Positions 1 to 11,418 of a stretch of 64,000 nucleotides of DNA are shown one piece after another (the stretch's first letter is position 1; each line of letters begins with the position of its first letter). The position numbers were made by a program, and so were the translations under genes. The notes beneath the pieces were generated by a model, which saw nothing but the letters and a program-made list of their open reading frames with translations, ran no database searches and had not been told where the DNA came from. Source of the stretch: Galdieria partita (Eukaryota > Rhodophyta > Bangiophyceae > Galdieriales > Galdieriaceae); contig BQMJ01000056.1 in the NCBI GenBank assembly GCA_025991245.1, forward strand, positions 62,001 through 126,000, in the 5' to 3' direction.

Positions 1-45
1 AGTACAAGTGGAAGTCACATTAAGAGTATAAACTCGTAAAAATAG

Positions 46-355
46 GAGGTAGTGATTGGGTCCTTGACGTTTCACTTTACAAATTTTGCTGGCCTTCTAT
101 TATCATCATATCTTTAGGATTTGGTTGCTGTCATCTTAGATATGAGTTTGAGTGGTTGGCTGGATTCCTTTATGGAGTGATGATTCAGGTAAGGGATAAT
201 CATAGCATAGTAACTGAGATAGATTTCACTTATCTTGTAAAAAGGTCGTTGCTGTGAAAGATAGGAGTATTGTGAATGCTGTTCTGGTCCATATAGTTAC
301 CAATTTTTGTCTAAATGTTTATATTTTCATATCTCGTAACTTTTACTTGTGGTAG
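46..355 (+). CDS. CPBP (CaaX-protease-like) membrane protein, 3' end only
   Basis: Partial gene cut by the left edge. I read two exons, 46..188 and 245..355, joined over a 56-bp GT...AG intron and ending in TAG at 353-355. The translated tail is strongly hydrophobic. It carries an FGxxHL motif in the first exon, a W/F-rich helix ending GVMIQ, and HIVTNF in the last exon. The order F-x3-H, membrane helix, H-x3-N matches the last two motifs of the CPBP/Abi intramembrane protease family (Rce1-like and plant plastid members). The upstream exon boundary at 46 follows a TAG acceptor but its phase is untested. The short length makes family assignment tentative; a generic multi-pass membrane protein is the alternative. 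Confidence 0.5.
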
Positions 356-798
356 CTCTACTCTAGGAATAGGTTTTAACATTGTTGCGTTTTTAGTATG
401 ATAGGAATGCTTTTGTTCTTTTCTTTCAAATATAACAACAATTGACTGACAACTTAGTCCTACTTTCACGCTCTTATCACAAATACAGAGAGACACTAGT
501 ATTTTATGAACAAGAAATGACTGACATGCTTATCTATCTTCCACTTTCACAATAGAAATGAAGAAACGAACATGATCATTCCAATGGACATTCATATCGA
601 AGCTTCACTGTCAGGACTTGTTCCCATTTGTCTAATGTTCCACTTTAAAGATGCAATTCGCCAGACGAACTCCATTCAATTTATGTCACGTGGACAGGAT
701 AGGAAGTGGGATGATTTCACTGGAATATAAAAAGGATAAAAAATCTTCTTGGATCTTTGAGGCAGGCTTTTCTGGAAGGCTTATTCCATTATAGAACT
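356..798. other. Intergenic region upstream of sugar transporter 1
   Basis: No coding region recognised. It holds the presumed 3' UTR of the preceding membrane-protein gene and the promoter and 5' UTR of the transporter. An A-rich TATA-like stretch (ATATAAAAAGGATAAAAAA) lies about 60-75 bases before the ATG at 799. Confidence 0.5.
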
Positions 799-2500
799 AT
801 GGCAGAAATAGAGAGTGGTTACAGGAGAAAGTCTGAAGAAGATGAAATCATTGACCAAGTGGATACAGGTGGAATGGAGTTACATAATGAAAAGGAGAGT
901 GAAGAAGTGGAAATGGATAAGGAATTGTCAAAACTTGAAGAAGAACTTCAAGCTAGTGGGAAGAAACCATTCCTAGCTGCTAGGATTATCCCCAAACCTA
1001 AGGTTTTCATTTGGTTTTTAGCCTCCTTTGCAAGTATCGGTGGTCTCTTGTTTGGTTTGGACCAAAGCCTTATTAGCGGAGCAGAACTCTATATTCCTAC
1101 TGATCTTAGCATTGATAGCTCTCGAATGTCCATGATTACTGGTTTTATGGCTCTTGGAGCTATCTTTGGAGCATTATGGTGAGTTGCTTCTATTTTGCAT
1201 TTTATATCTTTATTCAATTTCTTTTATTAGTGTCTATCCAGTGAATGAGTTGCTAGGGAGAAAATGGACGATTATTGTTGCTTGTCTGTTGTATACAGCA
1301 GGAGGCATTTTAGAAGCAGCTGCAGGTTCATTTGGTGTGTTATTAGCCGGAAGAATGATTCTGGGTGCAGGAGTTGGCCTTGAAACAGGAACAGTGCCTC
1401 CTTATATTTCAGAGAACTGTGCAAAAAGATGGCGTGGTGGTTTGGTTTCACTTTATCAAGTCAACATTGATTTAGGGCTCTTATTCGGATATATTGCAGC
1501 AGCTATCTTTGTAGATGTTTCAGGAAATTGGCGTTGGATGTTGGGCTCTTCGTTGTTGTTTTCTACTATTTTACTTGTTGCCATGCTGTTCCTTCCTGAA
1601 AGTACTCGATGGCTAATGAGAAAAGGAAGAAAAGTAGATTCGTATCTTGTATGGAAACATGTGCGTGGTTTAGAAACTTTTGAAGAGAAGCAAGAATTCT
1701 TTCGAATGGAAACTCTTGTATTAGAAGAATTGGAAGCATCCAAGACCAGATGGATATTATTGGACTTTATTAGAAGACCAAGATGTAGACGAGCAGTTGT
1801 CTATGCCATTATATTACAATTGGTTGTTCAACAGTTCTCAGGAATCAATTCTGTTCTCTATTATATGGGACCATTGATGGAAAGAACAGGACTTTCAGCT
1901 CAAGATGCTGTTTATACTAGTCTTATTGGAGGAGGGACGATGTTCCTATCCACTATTCCAGCCATATACTTTATGGATCGATTGGGAAGACGTCCAGTGT
2001 TATTGACACTCATTCCTGGAGTTTCTGTTGGCTTATTTATCGTTGGGTTTTCTTTCAAAGCAACCAATGTGAAGGTTGAGGAAGGCATATACATTTGGGG
2101 AGTAGTTATTTATGAGTTTTTCTGGGGATCATGTTTAGGACCCACTCCCTGGGTAGTTGCATCAGAAATATATCCCACTTACTTGAGAAGTACTGGCGTA
2201 AGTATCAATGCACTGTGCAATTGGTTAGGAACTTTTACCACAACTTATGCATTCAACGATATGTTGGATGCTATGACCCCAACTGGTACATTTGTTGGTC
2301 TCTACAATGGAGTAGTTATTTTTGGTGGAATCTATCTCCTTTTCTTTATGCCAGAAACGAAAAACTTGACTTTGGAGGAAATGGATGAGTTGTTTGAACG
2401 TCCAACCAAAGATATTGTGCACGAAAATTGGGAAAATACTAAACAAGTATGGCGTGACCTGGTACATTTTCGCTTTCGTGAGGTGTGGAAACTATCATAG
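799..2500 (+). CDS. Sugar-porter MFS transporter (paralogue 1)
   Basis: Two exons, 799..1178 and 1231..2500, with a 52-bp intron (GTGAGT...TTTATTAG); 549 residues. The start is the first ATG in frame; an earlier in-frame TTG at 757 is not used. An acidic cytosolic N-terminus of about 75 residues precedes 12 predicted membrane helices. Sugar-porter signatures are visible: SLISGA in helix 1, NELLGRK after helix 2, PESTRWL, QQFSGIN in helix 7, DRLGRRP, and a C-terminal PETKNLTLEE. It should move hexoses or polyols across the plasma membrane, probably with protons. The nearest relative in the window is the minus-strand transporter at 29134-30874, which has an intron at the same place. The exact substrate cannot be told. 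Confidence 0.93.
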
Positions 2501-2743
2501 TAGATGTGTCTTTTGTGTTTTTTATTTGCCTTTAGTGTTTTTTATATAAACTGGACTTGGCATTATATATTCTTTTATATCATAGCTGATGAATAGACTG
2601 TGCAAGTGAGAGAGTTGTAAATTGGCTTGGAATAGTTTCATAGTCAACTATGCACGTTGGAATATTAGATATATATTGAGCAGCCTTGAATGACAATACA
2701 AAATATAATTTACATATAGAGCAAATAACTTGTCTGTTGGACA

Positions 2744-4991
2744 ATGAAGAAGACTTCAAGGAGAATGGCTGAAACCCCTTTGACAATTGGAAACTCGGAT
2801 CATTTTTGCCAAACGATGGTTTCTTCTGAAGCAAGTTTACACTATGTTAGACAAGACAGTATAGAGACAACCAAGAATAAGAAGACTTTAAAAGTAGTAG
2901 ATAAACAGACTGGTCAAGAGTTGACACTAGAGCTACATAATAGTATGTATTTTGTTCCTTGCCCTTTTCTTGGCTATTATGAATGCGGACTGTGTTTCTT
3001 GTTGATAGATACTATTCGTGCAGTGGATTTGGCAAAACTTGGAGTCACTTTGTATGACCCTGGCTTTTTAAACACTGCTTCATGTATTTCAAGAATTACT
3101 TATATCGATGGAGACAAAGGGTTTGCAGTATTCATATTTGGTTTTGACGCTTACATATAATCACTGTGTATAGAATTCTTCGTTATAGAGGCTATCCTAT
3201 AGAAGAACTGGCAGAGAAATCTACCTTTATGGAGGTTGACTCTTATTACTGTATTGACAATGTTTATGCTGACCAACAGCATAGGTCTCCTTCCTCCTTT
3301 TGTACGGAGAACTTCCTACTTCTAGGGAACTCGAACATTTCTCACATAGAGTTTTACGACACACCTTTTTAAAGCAATCTTTGGTTGATATAATCAAGTA
3401 TGTAAGCAATTGAAGCACTTGTTTCTTCCCATGAAAATTTCTATTGATTCCAGGGCAACACCAAAAGATGCCCATCCCATGGGGTTACTTGTAAGTATGT
3501 TGGCTGCTGAAGGTAAGATAAGCTGATTCCTATTTTTGACAAACAAATGGGTGGTTGTTGATTGCGTTTGTGCATTTCATTAGGAACATTGTATCCCGAT
3601 GCCAATCCCGCTATCAACGGTGATGATGTCTACAGTTCTCCTAGGGCGCGAGAGAAGCAAGTAAGTACAATTTTTCTATGCAATAAGGCTCTTTCTTAAT
3701 CTGTATACTTGTCAGATTCTTCGTTTACTTGGAACCATGCCAACCTTAGCAGCATTCATTTACCGACATAAGATGGGTCGTCCATTCAATTATCCAGCTT
3801 ATGGTGGCAGTCGTTCATATACCGAAAACTTCATGTATATGTTAGACAGGTATGACTATTCTTTGAAGTAGTATCTTTCTCTAAAGAATTCTACGATAGT
3901 ATGGAAGATCCTTCCTATCGCCCCAATGCAACACTTGTCAAAGCATTGGATACTTTGTTTGTGTTGCATGCAGACCATGAATTGAATTGTTCAACTGCAG
4001 CAGTTCGTCATTTAACTAGCAGTGGTGTAGATGTTTTTACAGCGTTTTCTGGAGCAGCAGGTGAGGAATGATTGGAATAGAGTATATTTTCTGAAAATTC
4101 AAAGGAGCTCTCTATGGACCTCTTCATGGAGGAGCCAATGAGGCAGTTTTGCGAATGTTAGAAAAAATTGGTTCGGTTGACAAAGTTCCAGCATTTATTG
4201 AAGCTGTGAAGAATCGAAAGGCTCGTCTCATGGGATTTGGGCATCGAGTATACAAGTGAGGTGATAGAATCCCTCTAAAGTGCAGTTCTGATGCGTTGAA
4301 TGTTAGGAGCTATGATCCTCGTGCAAGGATTGTTAGAAAGTTGGCTTATCAAGTAAGCAAGATGTTCATATCGTTGGAAAGAATTGGATAAATGTATTAG
4401 GTATTTGAAATATGTGGCAGAGATCCGTTAATAGAAATAGCGACCAAATTGGAAGAACATGCTTTGAAAGATAATTACTTTATCGAAAGAAAACTGTATC
4501 CAAATGTGGACTTTTATTCAGGCCTTATATATAAAGCCATGGGATTCCCAACAGGTATCGAGACTTTTTGTATTTATAGCTCACGCAAGTTACTCTTTTT
4601 TTTGTCATAGATTTCTTTACCATTTTATTTGCAATAGGTAGAACTCCAGGTGTGTCCATGTAATTTGTTACTTTTTTGAAATTGATTCCTTTCATAGGAT
4701 GGTTAGCACATTGGTTAGAATACTTGGATGATCCAGATAAGAAAATAGCCCGTCCACGGTATATTTACTTGACGCACATGATTTCTTGAATAATTTTGGA
4801 TAGGCAAAACTATTTGGGTTCAGGTGAGCGCAGTTATATTCCTATCACTCAAAGGAATTCCTCTGTAAAATATTCTACAGACTATGTGAGTCCAGCAGAG
4901 AAAAGGTTGGTTTGTTTTCTATGTTGAAGACTTGTTATGAATGACGCATAATGAAAGAAGAGTCAATGGCTTTGCCGTGGCCAAAATGTAG
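2744..4991 (+). CDS. Citrate synthase, probably peroxisomal
   Basis: Fifteen exons: 2744..2942, 3009..3120, 3174..3234, 3285..3397, 3454..3512, 3584..3660, 3716..3849, 3900..4060, 4105..4255, 4307..4352, 4401..4554, 4611..4649, 4698..4758, 4804..4905, 4961..4991; 499 residues. Introns are 44-71 bp. It condenses acetyl-CoA and oxaloacetate to citrate. Catalytic histidines lie in HADHELN and GFGHRVY and the aspartate in DFYSGLIY; the GPLHGGANE loop is intact. The protein ends Ala-Lys-Met, which fits the PTS1 consensus [SAC][KRH][LM], and the N-terminus does not look like a mitochondrial presequence, so a peroxisomal glyoxylate-cycle enzyme is likely. Several introns begin GTTxx, a variant donor. 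The acceptor of the last exon could be 3 or 4 bases earlier (an AAG repeat), adding one residue. Confidence 0.93.
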
Positions 4992-5021
4992 AAAATGTGA
5001 AAACTTTTGGACTTGCAGATC

Positions 5022-6092
5022 ATGAAGAAGATAGCATTCCTTTCTGCTATTCATTTGTTTTCTCCGCAGTACTTGTGTGTTGATAAAAGCTGTTTTAAGA
5101 ATAACCAACCACGTTTACGTTGTAATAAGCCTATGAGAAAATGGTTTGTCCAAGCAAGTAGTTCTTCCAAAGAGGAAGAGAATGACCGCGTTCCCTGCTC
5201 TTTTGACTTGACAACCCCTCTGAATATAAACGCAAACTGGTCAGTGTGGAACCGAAAAGAAACATTGTTACTGTACCAAGAATATTTCTATAGCTGTACA
5301 GAGTTGCAGCTTGGTTCACGTCTCGAGTTGTTGGCTAGTAATGTAGCTAAGCTGATATTTACAGAAGTATTTCCCTGTTCTAGTCATTCTTCTGTATTTA
5401 TTTTGTGTGGTCGAGGATGGAATGGCGCCATAGGTATGTTACTTGCTCTTGAGTTGAAAAAGTTGGGATATCAGTCGAGAATTGTATTGAGTGATGGGAC
5501 CCGATATAGTCTTATCTATTCCCAGGTTCAGAATCAAGTTCCTATATTGGATTTTATTCCTTCCACTATGGAATATTATGCGGACTTTGTGGTTGATGCT
5601 ATTTTTGGTGTTGGACAACAAGACTTGTTTCCACGCGTGCCTTTCGATAGAGCGATTTCTGTATTGAGCCAATCCAAAGTTCCTGTAGTTTCTTTAGACG
5701 TTCCCAGTGGTTGGTATGTGGACGGTGGACCACCAACGGAATATATGGAAAGAGATATCCATTTGAAGCCCGAAGTATTGATATCTTTGGAATTTCCAAA
5801 AGTATGCACTTTGTATTTTTATGGAGCATTTCAGTTTCTAGTGAAAGGTATTATTCCCCTTTCACGTTTGCAATCTATGCGTTCTCCTTGTGTATTGCCT
5901 CCATATCCAAGTACATGTTATGTCTTATTGGATGCCATGCATCAAACGACCCCTCAACTTAGTCAGTGGGGTAAAGCACCTGGTGAAATATATGGACAAG
6001 GCAAACCTATGCCAACTCTGTTTTCCGAACCACGTATTTCTCGTTGGGTCTATCCTGAAGAAGAAGATGACTTGTGGGATGAATTGGATTGA
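5022..6092 (+). CDS. NAD(P)H-hydrate epimerase-like (YjeF_N) protein
   Basis: Single exon of 356 residues, starting at the ATG 30 bases after the citrate synthase stop. The first ~50 residues are basic and Ser/Cys-rich, resembling an organelle leader. Residues ~75-270 form a YjeF_N Rossmann-like fold: CGRGWNGAIG stands where epimerases have GNNGGDG, followed by VVDAIFGVG and SLDVPSGW, which are typical of the family. Canonical members convert R-NADHX to S-NADHX for repair by the dehydratase; in plants this domain also forms the N-terminus of plastid PNP oxidase PDX3. Here no oxidase domain follows, only an acidic tail. The altered Asn-rich loop makes activity uncertain. It ends 1 base short of the stop codon of RPB2 on the other strand. 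Confidence 0.8.
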   Translation: MKKIAFLSAIHLFSPQYLCVDKSCFKNNQPRLRCNKPMRKWFVQASSSSKEEENDRVPCSFDLTTPLNINANWSVWNRKETLLLYQEYFYSCTELQLGSRLELLASNVAKLIFTEVFPCSSHSSVFILCGRGWNGAIGMLLALELKKLGYQSRIVLSDGTRYSLIYSQVQNQVPILDFIPSTMEYYADFVVDAIFGVGQQDLFPRVPFDRAISVLSQSKVPVVSLDVPSGWYVDGGPPTEYMERDIHLKPEVLISLEFPKVCTLYFYGAFQFLVKGIIPLSRLQSMRSPCVLPPYPSTCYVLLDAMHQTTPQLSQWGKAPGEIYGQGKPMPTLFSEPRISRWVYPEEEDDLWDELD

Positions 6093-6093
6093 C

Positions 6094-9000
6094 TTATTCA
6101 TCTGCAGTTACAATTCTTGGTGCAATGCCCATCGCCATAAGTTCCTGAAATAGCAATTTGCAAGCATAAGGAATGAATACTTGAGATATCTATCAAAAAT
6201 AATATTATTGAGTTACAAACATCATTTTTGGATAGGGCACTTACCTCCGTTTTGTTACGGCAACTTCGGCATTCAAAAGTATTCCTCTTTAAATCGGCAA
6301 TAGCTATCAAACCACAAAGATTGCAAACATGGATTCGATAAGCATCTGATTCATCCATCAAACGTTCTTTCAAAAAGAACGCTGCTCCGTGAGAGATCAT
6401 ACAATCTCTTTCCATTTCTCCAAAACGCAATCCACCTTCTCTAGCTCTTCCTTCAACCGGTTGTCTTGTAAGTATTTGAACAGGGCCACGAGCGCGTGAA
6501 TGAATTTTATCATCAACCATATGCTTAAGTCGTTGATAGTAAGTCGGACCAATAAAAATATGTGCTTCCAAAGGTCGACCTGTAAAACCATTGTACATCA
6601 GTTCCCATCCACGACTCTGATAACCCAACGTTTTCAACTGTTGAGATATTTCATCTACAGTAACCCAAGTAAAAGGAGTTGCATCTCCTTCTCTTCCAGC
6701 AATGGCAGAAACTTTCCCTTGAAGACACTCTATCAATTGACCTATAGTCATTCGACTTGGAATAGCATGTGGATTGATAATGATGTCAGGAACAATTCCA
6801 TCCTATTCACATATATTTTGTAAATATTCAATCTTGTGTTCCTAAATACAAACACTTACCACATTAAAAGGTAAATCTTCTTGACCATAAGTGATGCCCA
6901 CTGTTCCTTTTTGGCCATGACGACTAGAAAATTTATCCCCAACTTGAGGCACACGAACTGAACGAATTCTAACTTTAACGAATCGTGCACCTGCTTCATT
7001 GGCGGCCAACATGACTTTATCTACTACACCCGTTTCCGTACTTCGCATACTGGTAGATGCATCTTTTTTGGTTTTTCCTCCGAATGTTTGAGAATATGCC
7101 TTCCATGTTTCATCATCTTCTTCTCCATTCCCAGTCATTCGTCCAAGAGGACAAGTCTTACCCACCAAAATATCATCTCCTGATACTCGAGTGCCCTCTG
7201 CTACTAAACCATCTTCTTCCAACTTGTCATATGCACCTCGTTTGGTTCCAATACATTCCTTTGGATTGGGTACTTCAAAAGTTTCTTGAGTACCTCCCAA
7301 TCTTCTACGCTCTTCATCCTACCATAGAAAAACACATTTAAATGAACATTCTATTATTACAATCTCAACAATACATACACGAAAAGTTCGGAAAAACAAA
7401 GAACGAAATAAACCTCGATCAACCGCACTTTGACTCAAAATAACCGAATCTTCTTGATTGAATCCAGAATAACATGCAATTGCCACAACGGCATTGATGC
7501 CTGCAGGAAGAGAACGAAATTGTAAATGTTCCATAGCACGTGTAGTAACCAATGGCTTTTGTGGATAATATAATACGTGTGCCATTGTATCCATTCGTAA
7601 CTGATAATTAGTTGCATATATTCCCATCGCCTAGAAGAGAATGTTAGTTGTGTTCAACACTGCTTGACTCCAGCTTACTTGTTTTCCCATGGCTGCTTGA
7701 TATGTATTTCGTGGACTTTGATTGTGGTCTGGAAACGGAATGATAGAACCACAAACGCCTAATATCATCGAAGGATGAATTTCGCAATGTGTATAAACAA
7801 CTTCAGTGTCCGTTTCAATTAAATCTCTCATATTCATTGCAATCATAGTTGTCTCTTCTTCATTTACATCGACATATTCGATAAGACCATTCTATTAATT
7901 GCAATTCAATACCAACAACTTGTCAAGATATGCATTGAAATACCTCTACCAAATAAGAAAAACTACAACGGTCTCCGTCTGCTCTTCTCAACATATCGAT
8001 ATGTGACTTTTTAATGGCCAAAGTTTGTGGTGACCGTTGACCAAATGCATTCGTATCTTCATGAACATCTTCAAAAGGTACGGGAGGTGGCGGTGGATTG
8101 ACAATAAACAAAGGTCGACAAACACGACCAGGGTCTGTATAAATACGAAGCTCCTTGAACTGATGATCCATGACAATACTCACTTCTTCCTTGATAGTTC
8201 CTTGTCGACGAAGTTCTTTCAATGTTCGAACAAGGTCCTCTGGTTCACGATGAATACCAACCCAAGCACCATTGACAAAAACCTAGAATGAAACATACAT
8301 TTCAATTCCTACGATTATTCTTTTACAATCATTACCTTTGTAGCTGTTGGAACGACTGAAGGAGATATTTCCAACAAATTTTCCATACTCCATTCTTCTA
8401 AGAATTCAATCACTGGAGCAGAAGGAGTTCCAACTGATATATAAGCCATCAATGCCAAGTTTTTAGTCAAACCACATGCTTGACCTTCAGGAGTTTCAGC
8501 TGGACAAATCATTCCCCAGTGAGTATTATGCAACTGTCGTGGTTTTGCAAGTTTGCCTTCACGACCTATTGGCGAGTTGAGTCTACGTAAATGTGAAAGA
8601 GTTGAAGCATAAGTGAGTCGATTCAAAACTTGAGAGACACCCGTTCTTCCACGTATCCAATTACCAGTAGCCAAAGCATTCTTTAAGCCATTCGTTATGG
8701 TGCGCGACTTCACTGCCCCCTGAAGATTCAAACCTTTTCCAGTATCAAGATTGCGTTGTAAGATACTTCTGGTTTCCTTCATTACCTAAAACATGCATTT
8801 TTAATAAAGAATACGCAAACAAAAGTACACTTACTCTTCTCAAATGATGACGAAACATTTCTCCTAATAGGGGCCCTGCTAGATCCAAACGTTTGTTTCC
8901 ATAATGATCTCTGTCATCCACTTCTCTTCTCCCAAGTGCAGTGGAAAGTAAACGATTAATTACGTAACCCAAAAAATATCCCTTTTTCAACTCACAGCCT

Positions 9001-10089
9001 TCACCAACCCCAATATGTGACAAAAACTCCTTTTGTAAAACTTCTCGAGCATATTGTACCCTCTTGTCTCTAGTAACAGCAACAGTGTTTCCTCTCTTTC
9101 CAATATAATCTAAAGCAACTAAATGATCCTGAATTACTGCCGCCTCTTCAATCGAAGGCATTAAAAAAGTCATAAGTTCTTCATCTTGAAAATTATAACA
9201 AATATGACTCATTATTTCGCGATCATTCTCAAAACCCAACGCACGAAAAACAATAATAACGGGAATATCCTTTCAAAAAAGTAAGACAATCCAATCATGG
9301 GACAATATTTTAAAACCCTACTTGTTTAATATATGGCATCGATACTCGAATATATTGGCCAGATATGCCCTTTGCTCCACCTCTTAGAAGCTTAACTTGG
9401 AGCAACGATGGTGGCCTGTTTCCAGAATCGGGAGCTGAACGACACTCTGCTACGTAGGAATACTTTGAAGGTTGCGAGCGCTTAAATACAAAGACATGAT
9501 TGGAAGTCATCCTTTCCTGGGCAATAATCACTTTTTCACTCCCATTAATAACGAAATAACCTCCCTGGTCATAAGGACACTCTCCCAACTCTGCCAAATC
9601 CCATGGTTCTAAATTATACAAGTGACAAAACTGTGACTTGAGCATGATGGGAATCCTCCCCAAGAAAACACGAATAGGCGGTTGCTGCGAAGTTTCTTCC
9701 TTTCCACCTTCTAAATTAACTTCGGTTACCGTCACATCACAATATAGAGCGGAACTATATGTAAGGTTTCGAAGTCTTGCTTGGTTGGGATATAAGGGTC
9801 TCGTTTCACCCGTGTCTTCCGTAAATGTTGGCTTTGACAAACTTAATTGTCCAAAAGATACTACATATCGTTTATCCAAGTCTTCTGAACGTTGACCAGG
9901 TAAATATTGTGGTTCCGCAGTTAACACAAGATCCGGTTGTGAATCGACAATTTCTTGCATGGTGTTCGTGACAAACTCATCAAACGAGTCTAGCTGTTGT
10001 CGAACGAGACCATTTTCTTCAAAATATGAGGAAATTACAGTCCAAGCGTCTTCCTGAGTGATCTCTTCATCTTCTACAAAGGAAGACAT
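6094..10089 (-). CDS. RPB2: DNA-directed RNA polymerase II second-largest subunit
   Basis: Nine exons on the minus strand: 10089..9322, 9269..8835, 8785..8336, 8282..7944, 7891..7679, 7630..7379, 7318..6860, 6802..6245, 6189..6094; 1189 residues, close to the yeast and human proteins. All introns are about 48-60 bp and all joins are in frame. It forms half of the Pol II active centre. Recognisable blocks run through the whole length: the protrusion (NLTYSS, GGYFIINGSEKV), the fork and lobe, [11 protein letters not shown], the hybrid-binding [36 protein letters not shown], and the C-terminal zinc clamp (CNLCG...CRSC). The start at MSSFVEDEE is preferred over an upstream in-frame TTG; it leaves only 47 bases to the divergent gene. 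Confidence 0.97.
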
Positions 10090-10136
10090 GACACAAGTTG
10101 TTCTCAAGTTGCCAAAAATTTGATCGAAAATTCTAA
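10090..10136. promoter_or_regulatory. 47-bp divergent (bidirectional) promoter between RPB2 and PsuG
   Basis: The ATG codons of the minus-strand RPB2 gene (10089) and the plus-strand pseudouridine glycosidase gene (10137) are separated by 47 bases. Both 5' UTRs and at least part of both promoters must fit here or lie inside the opposite gene's first exon. The stretch is AT-rich with no motif I can name. Confidence 0.6.
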
Positions 10137-11119
10137 ATGTGGAGAGAGGAGGATTGTGTAGTCTCGGAGTATGTAAGAGCTGCACTTGAACAAGGTAAAC
10201 CAGTGGTTGCTTTGGAAAGCACTATAATCAGCCATGGCATGCCCTATCCGGAAAACTTACAGACTGCCCTTCAAGTAGAAAAAGTAGTTCGGTGAGAAAC
10301 ATTCTGCTTTATTTGAAAGATTAGAGTTACATGAGAAATAGAGACAATGGCGCCATCCCAGCTACAATTGCCATATTAAAGGGAAAGGTACACGTGGGTT
10401 TAGAAAGAGAAGAAATTGAATATCTAAGTAAAAAGGGCAAGACCGTTTGGAAATGTTCAACCAGAGACCTTGCCTATGTCTTGGCACAAGGATTAGACGG
10501 AGCAACTACCGTTTCCGCTACGATGGTTATTGCTCATAAAGTTGGCATACATTTCTTTGTCACAGGAGGCATAGGAGGAGCACATCGTGGATCGGAAACG
10601 ACTTTTGACATATCTACCGATTTGATAGAGCTTGGTCGCACACCGGTTTGTGTTATTTGTGCTGGAGTCAAGGCGATATTGGATATTCCTAAAACTTTAG
10701 AAGTGTTGGAGACTCAAGGTGTTACTGTAATTACTTATGGTCAGGAAGATTTCCCAGCCTTTTATTTTGCTTCGTCTGGTATTCAATCGCACATACATGT
10801 TGATCGACTTGAGGACATATCAAGAGTTTTCGCAGTCAATCGACGATGGAACTTGTCTAGTGGCCTGTTGGTTGCTGTTCCTGTTCCTCGGAAAGACAAG
10901 GACATCGCAGACAGAATAGAACTTGGAATCCAACAAGCTTTGGAAGAACTCGAGGAGAAGCAGTTGACTGGTTCTGCAGTCACACCATTTTTGTTACAAA
11001 GAATAGCAGATTGGACTGGTGGTGATTCGTTAAAATTGAATGTAGAGTTGATCTTGAACAATGCAGCTATCGGTGCACAGCTTGCAAAGCATTATGCTCA
11101 TTATCCAATGGGAGCATGA
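10137..11119 (+). CDS. psuG: Pseudouridine-5'-phosphate glycosidase
   Basis: Two exons, 10137..10291 and 10342..11119, split by a 50-bp intron; 310 residues. The enzyme cleaves pseudouridine 5'-phosphate to uracil and ribose 5-phosphate. Family signatures in order: [56 protein letters not shown] (with the probable Schiff-base lysine), GQEDFPAFY and [14 protein letters not shown] near the C-terminus. The first exon is short and was found by joining the glycosidase N-terminal motif over the intron; ATG 10137 is the only sensible start. No pseudouridine kinase (PsuK) domain is fused or adjacent. There is no clear organelle leader. Confidence 0.93.
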
Positions 11120-11418
11120 TTTGCATTTGCTCCAGTCATTTGTTCATTTTTCCTTTTTCAAATAAGTCGGCACTAAAATTTGTTACTGAAATGACATTAT
11201 TCTTTTTAAGATACGACATGTTGAATGGCATGACGTCTTGTTCCTATTTCTCTAAATAAATCAAAGTTCATACAATATCTCTGAATTGATTGTGAAGAAT
11301 GAAAACCTCTATACAACCGTGCAAAGATATTACACAATGATATGGATCAAAGTAAAACATATAAAGTACCTGCTTTATTCCACAACTCGACAAACAGACA
11401 AACACACAAATTTGTTAC

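Noticed and set aside
311-496. 61-codon minus-strand ORF
   Set aside because: It overlaps the spliced 3' exon of the CPBP-like gene on the plus strand and shows no protein-like features.
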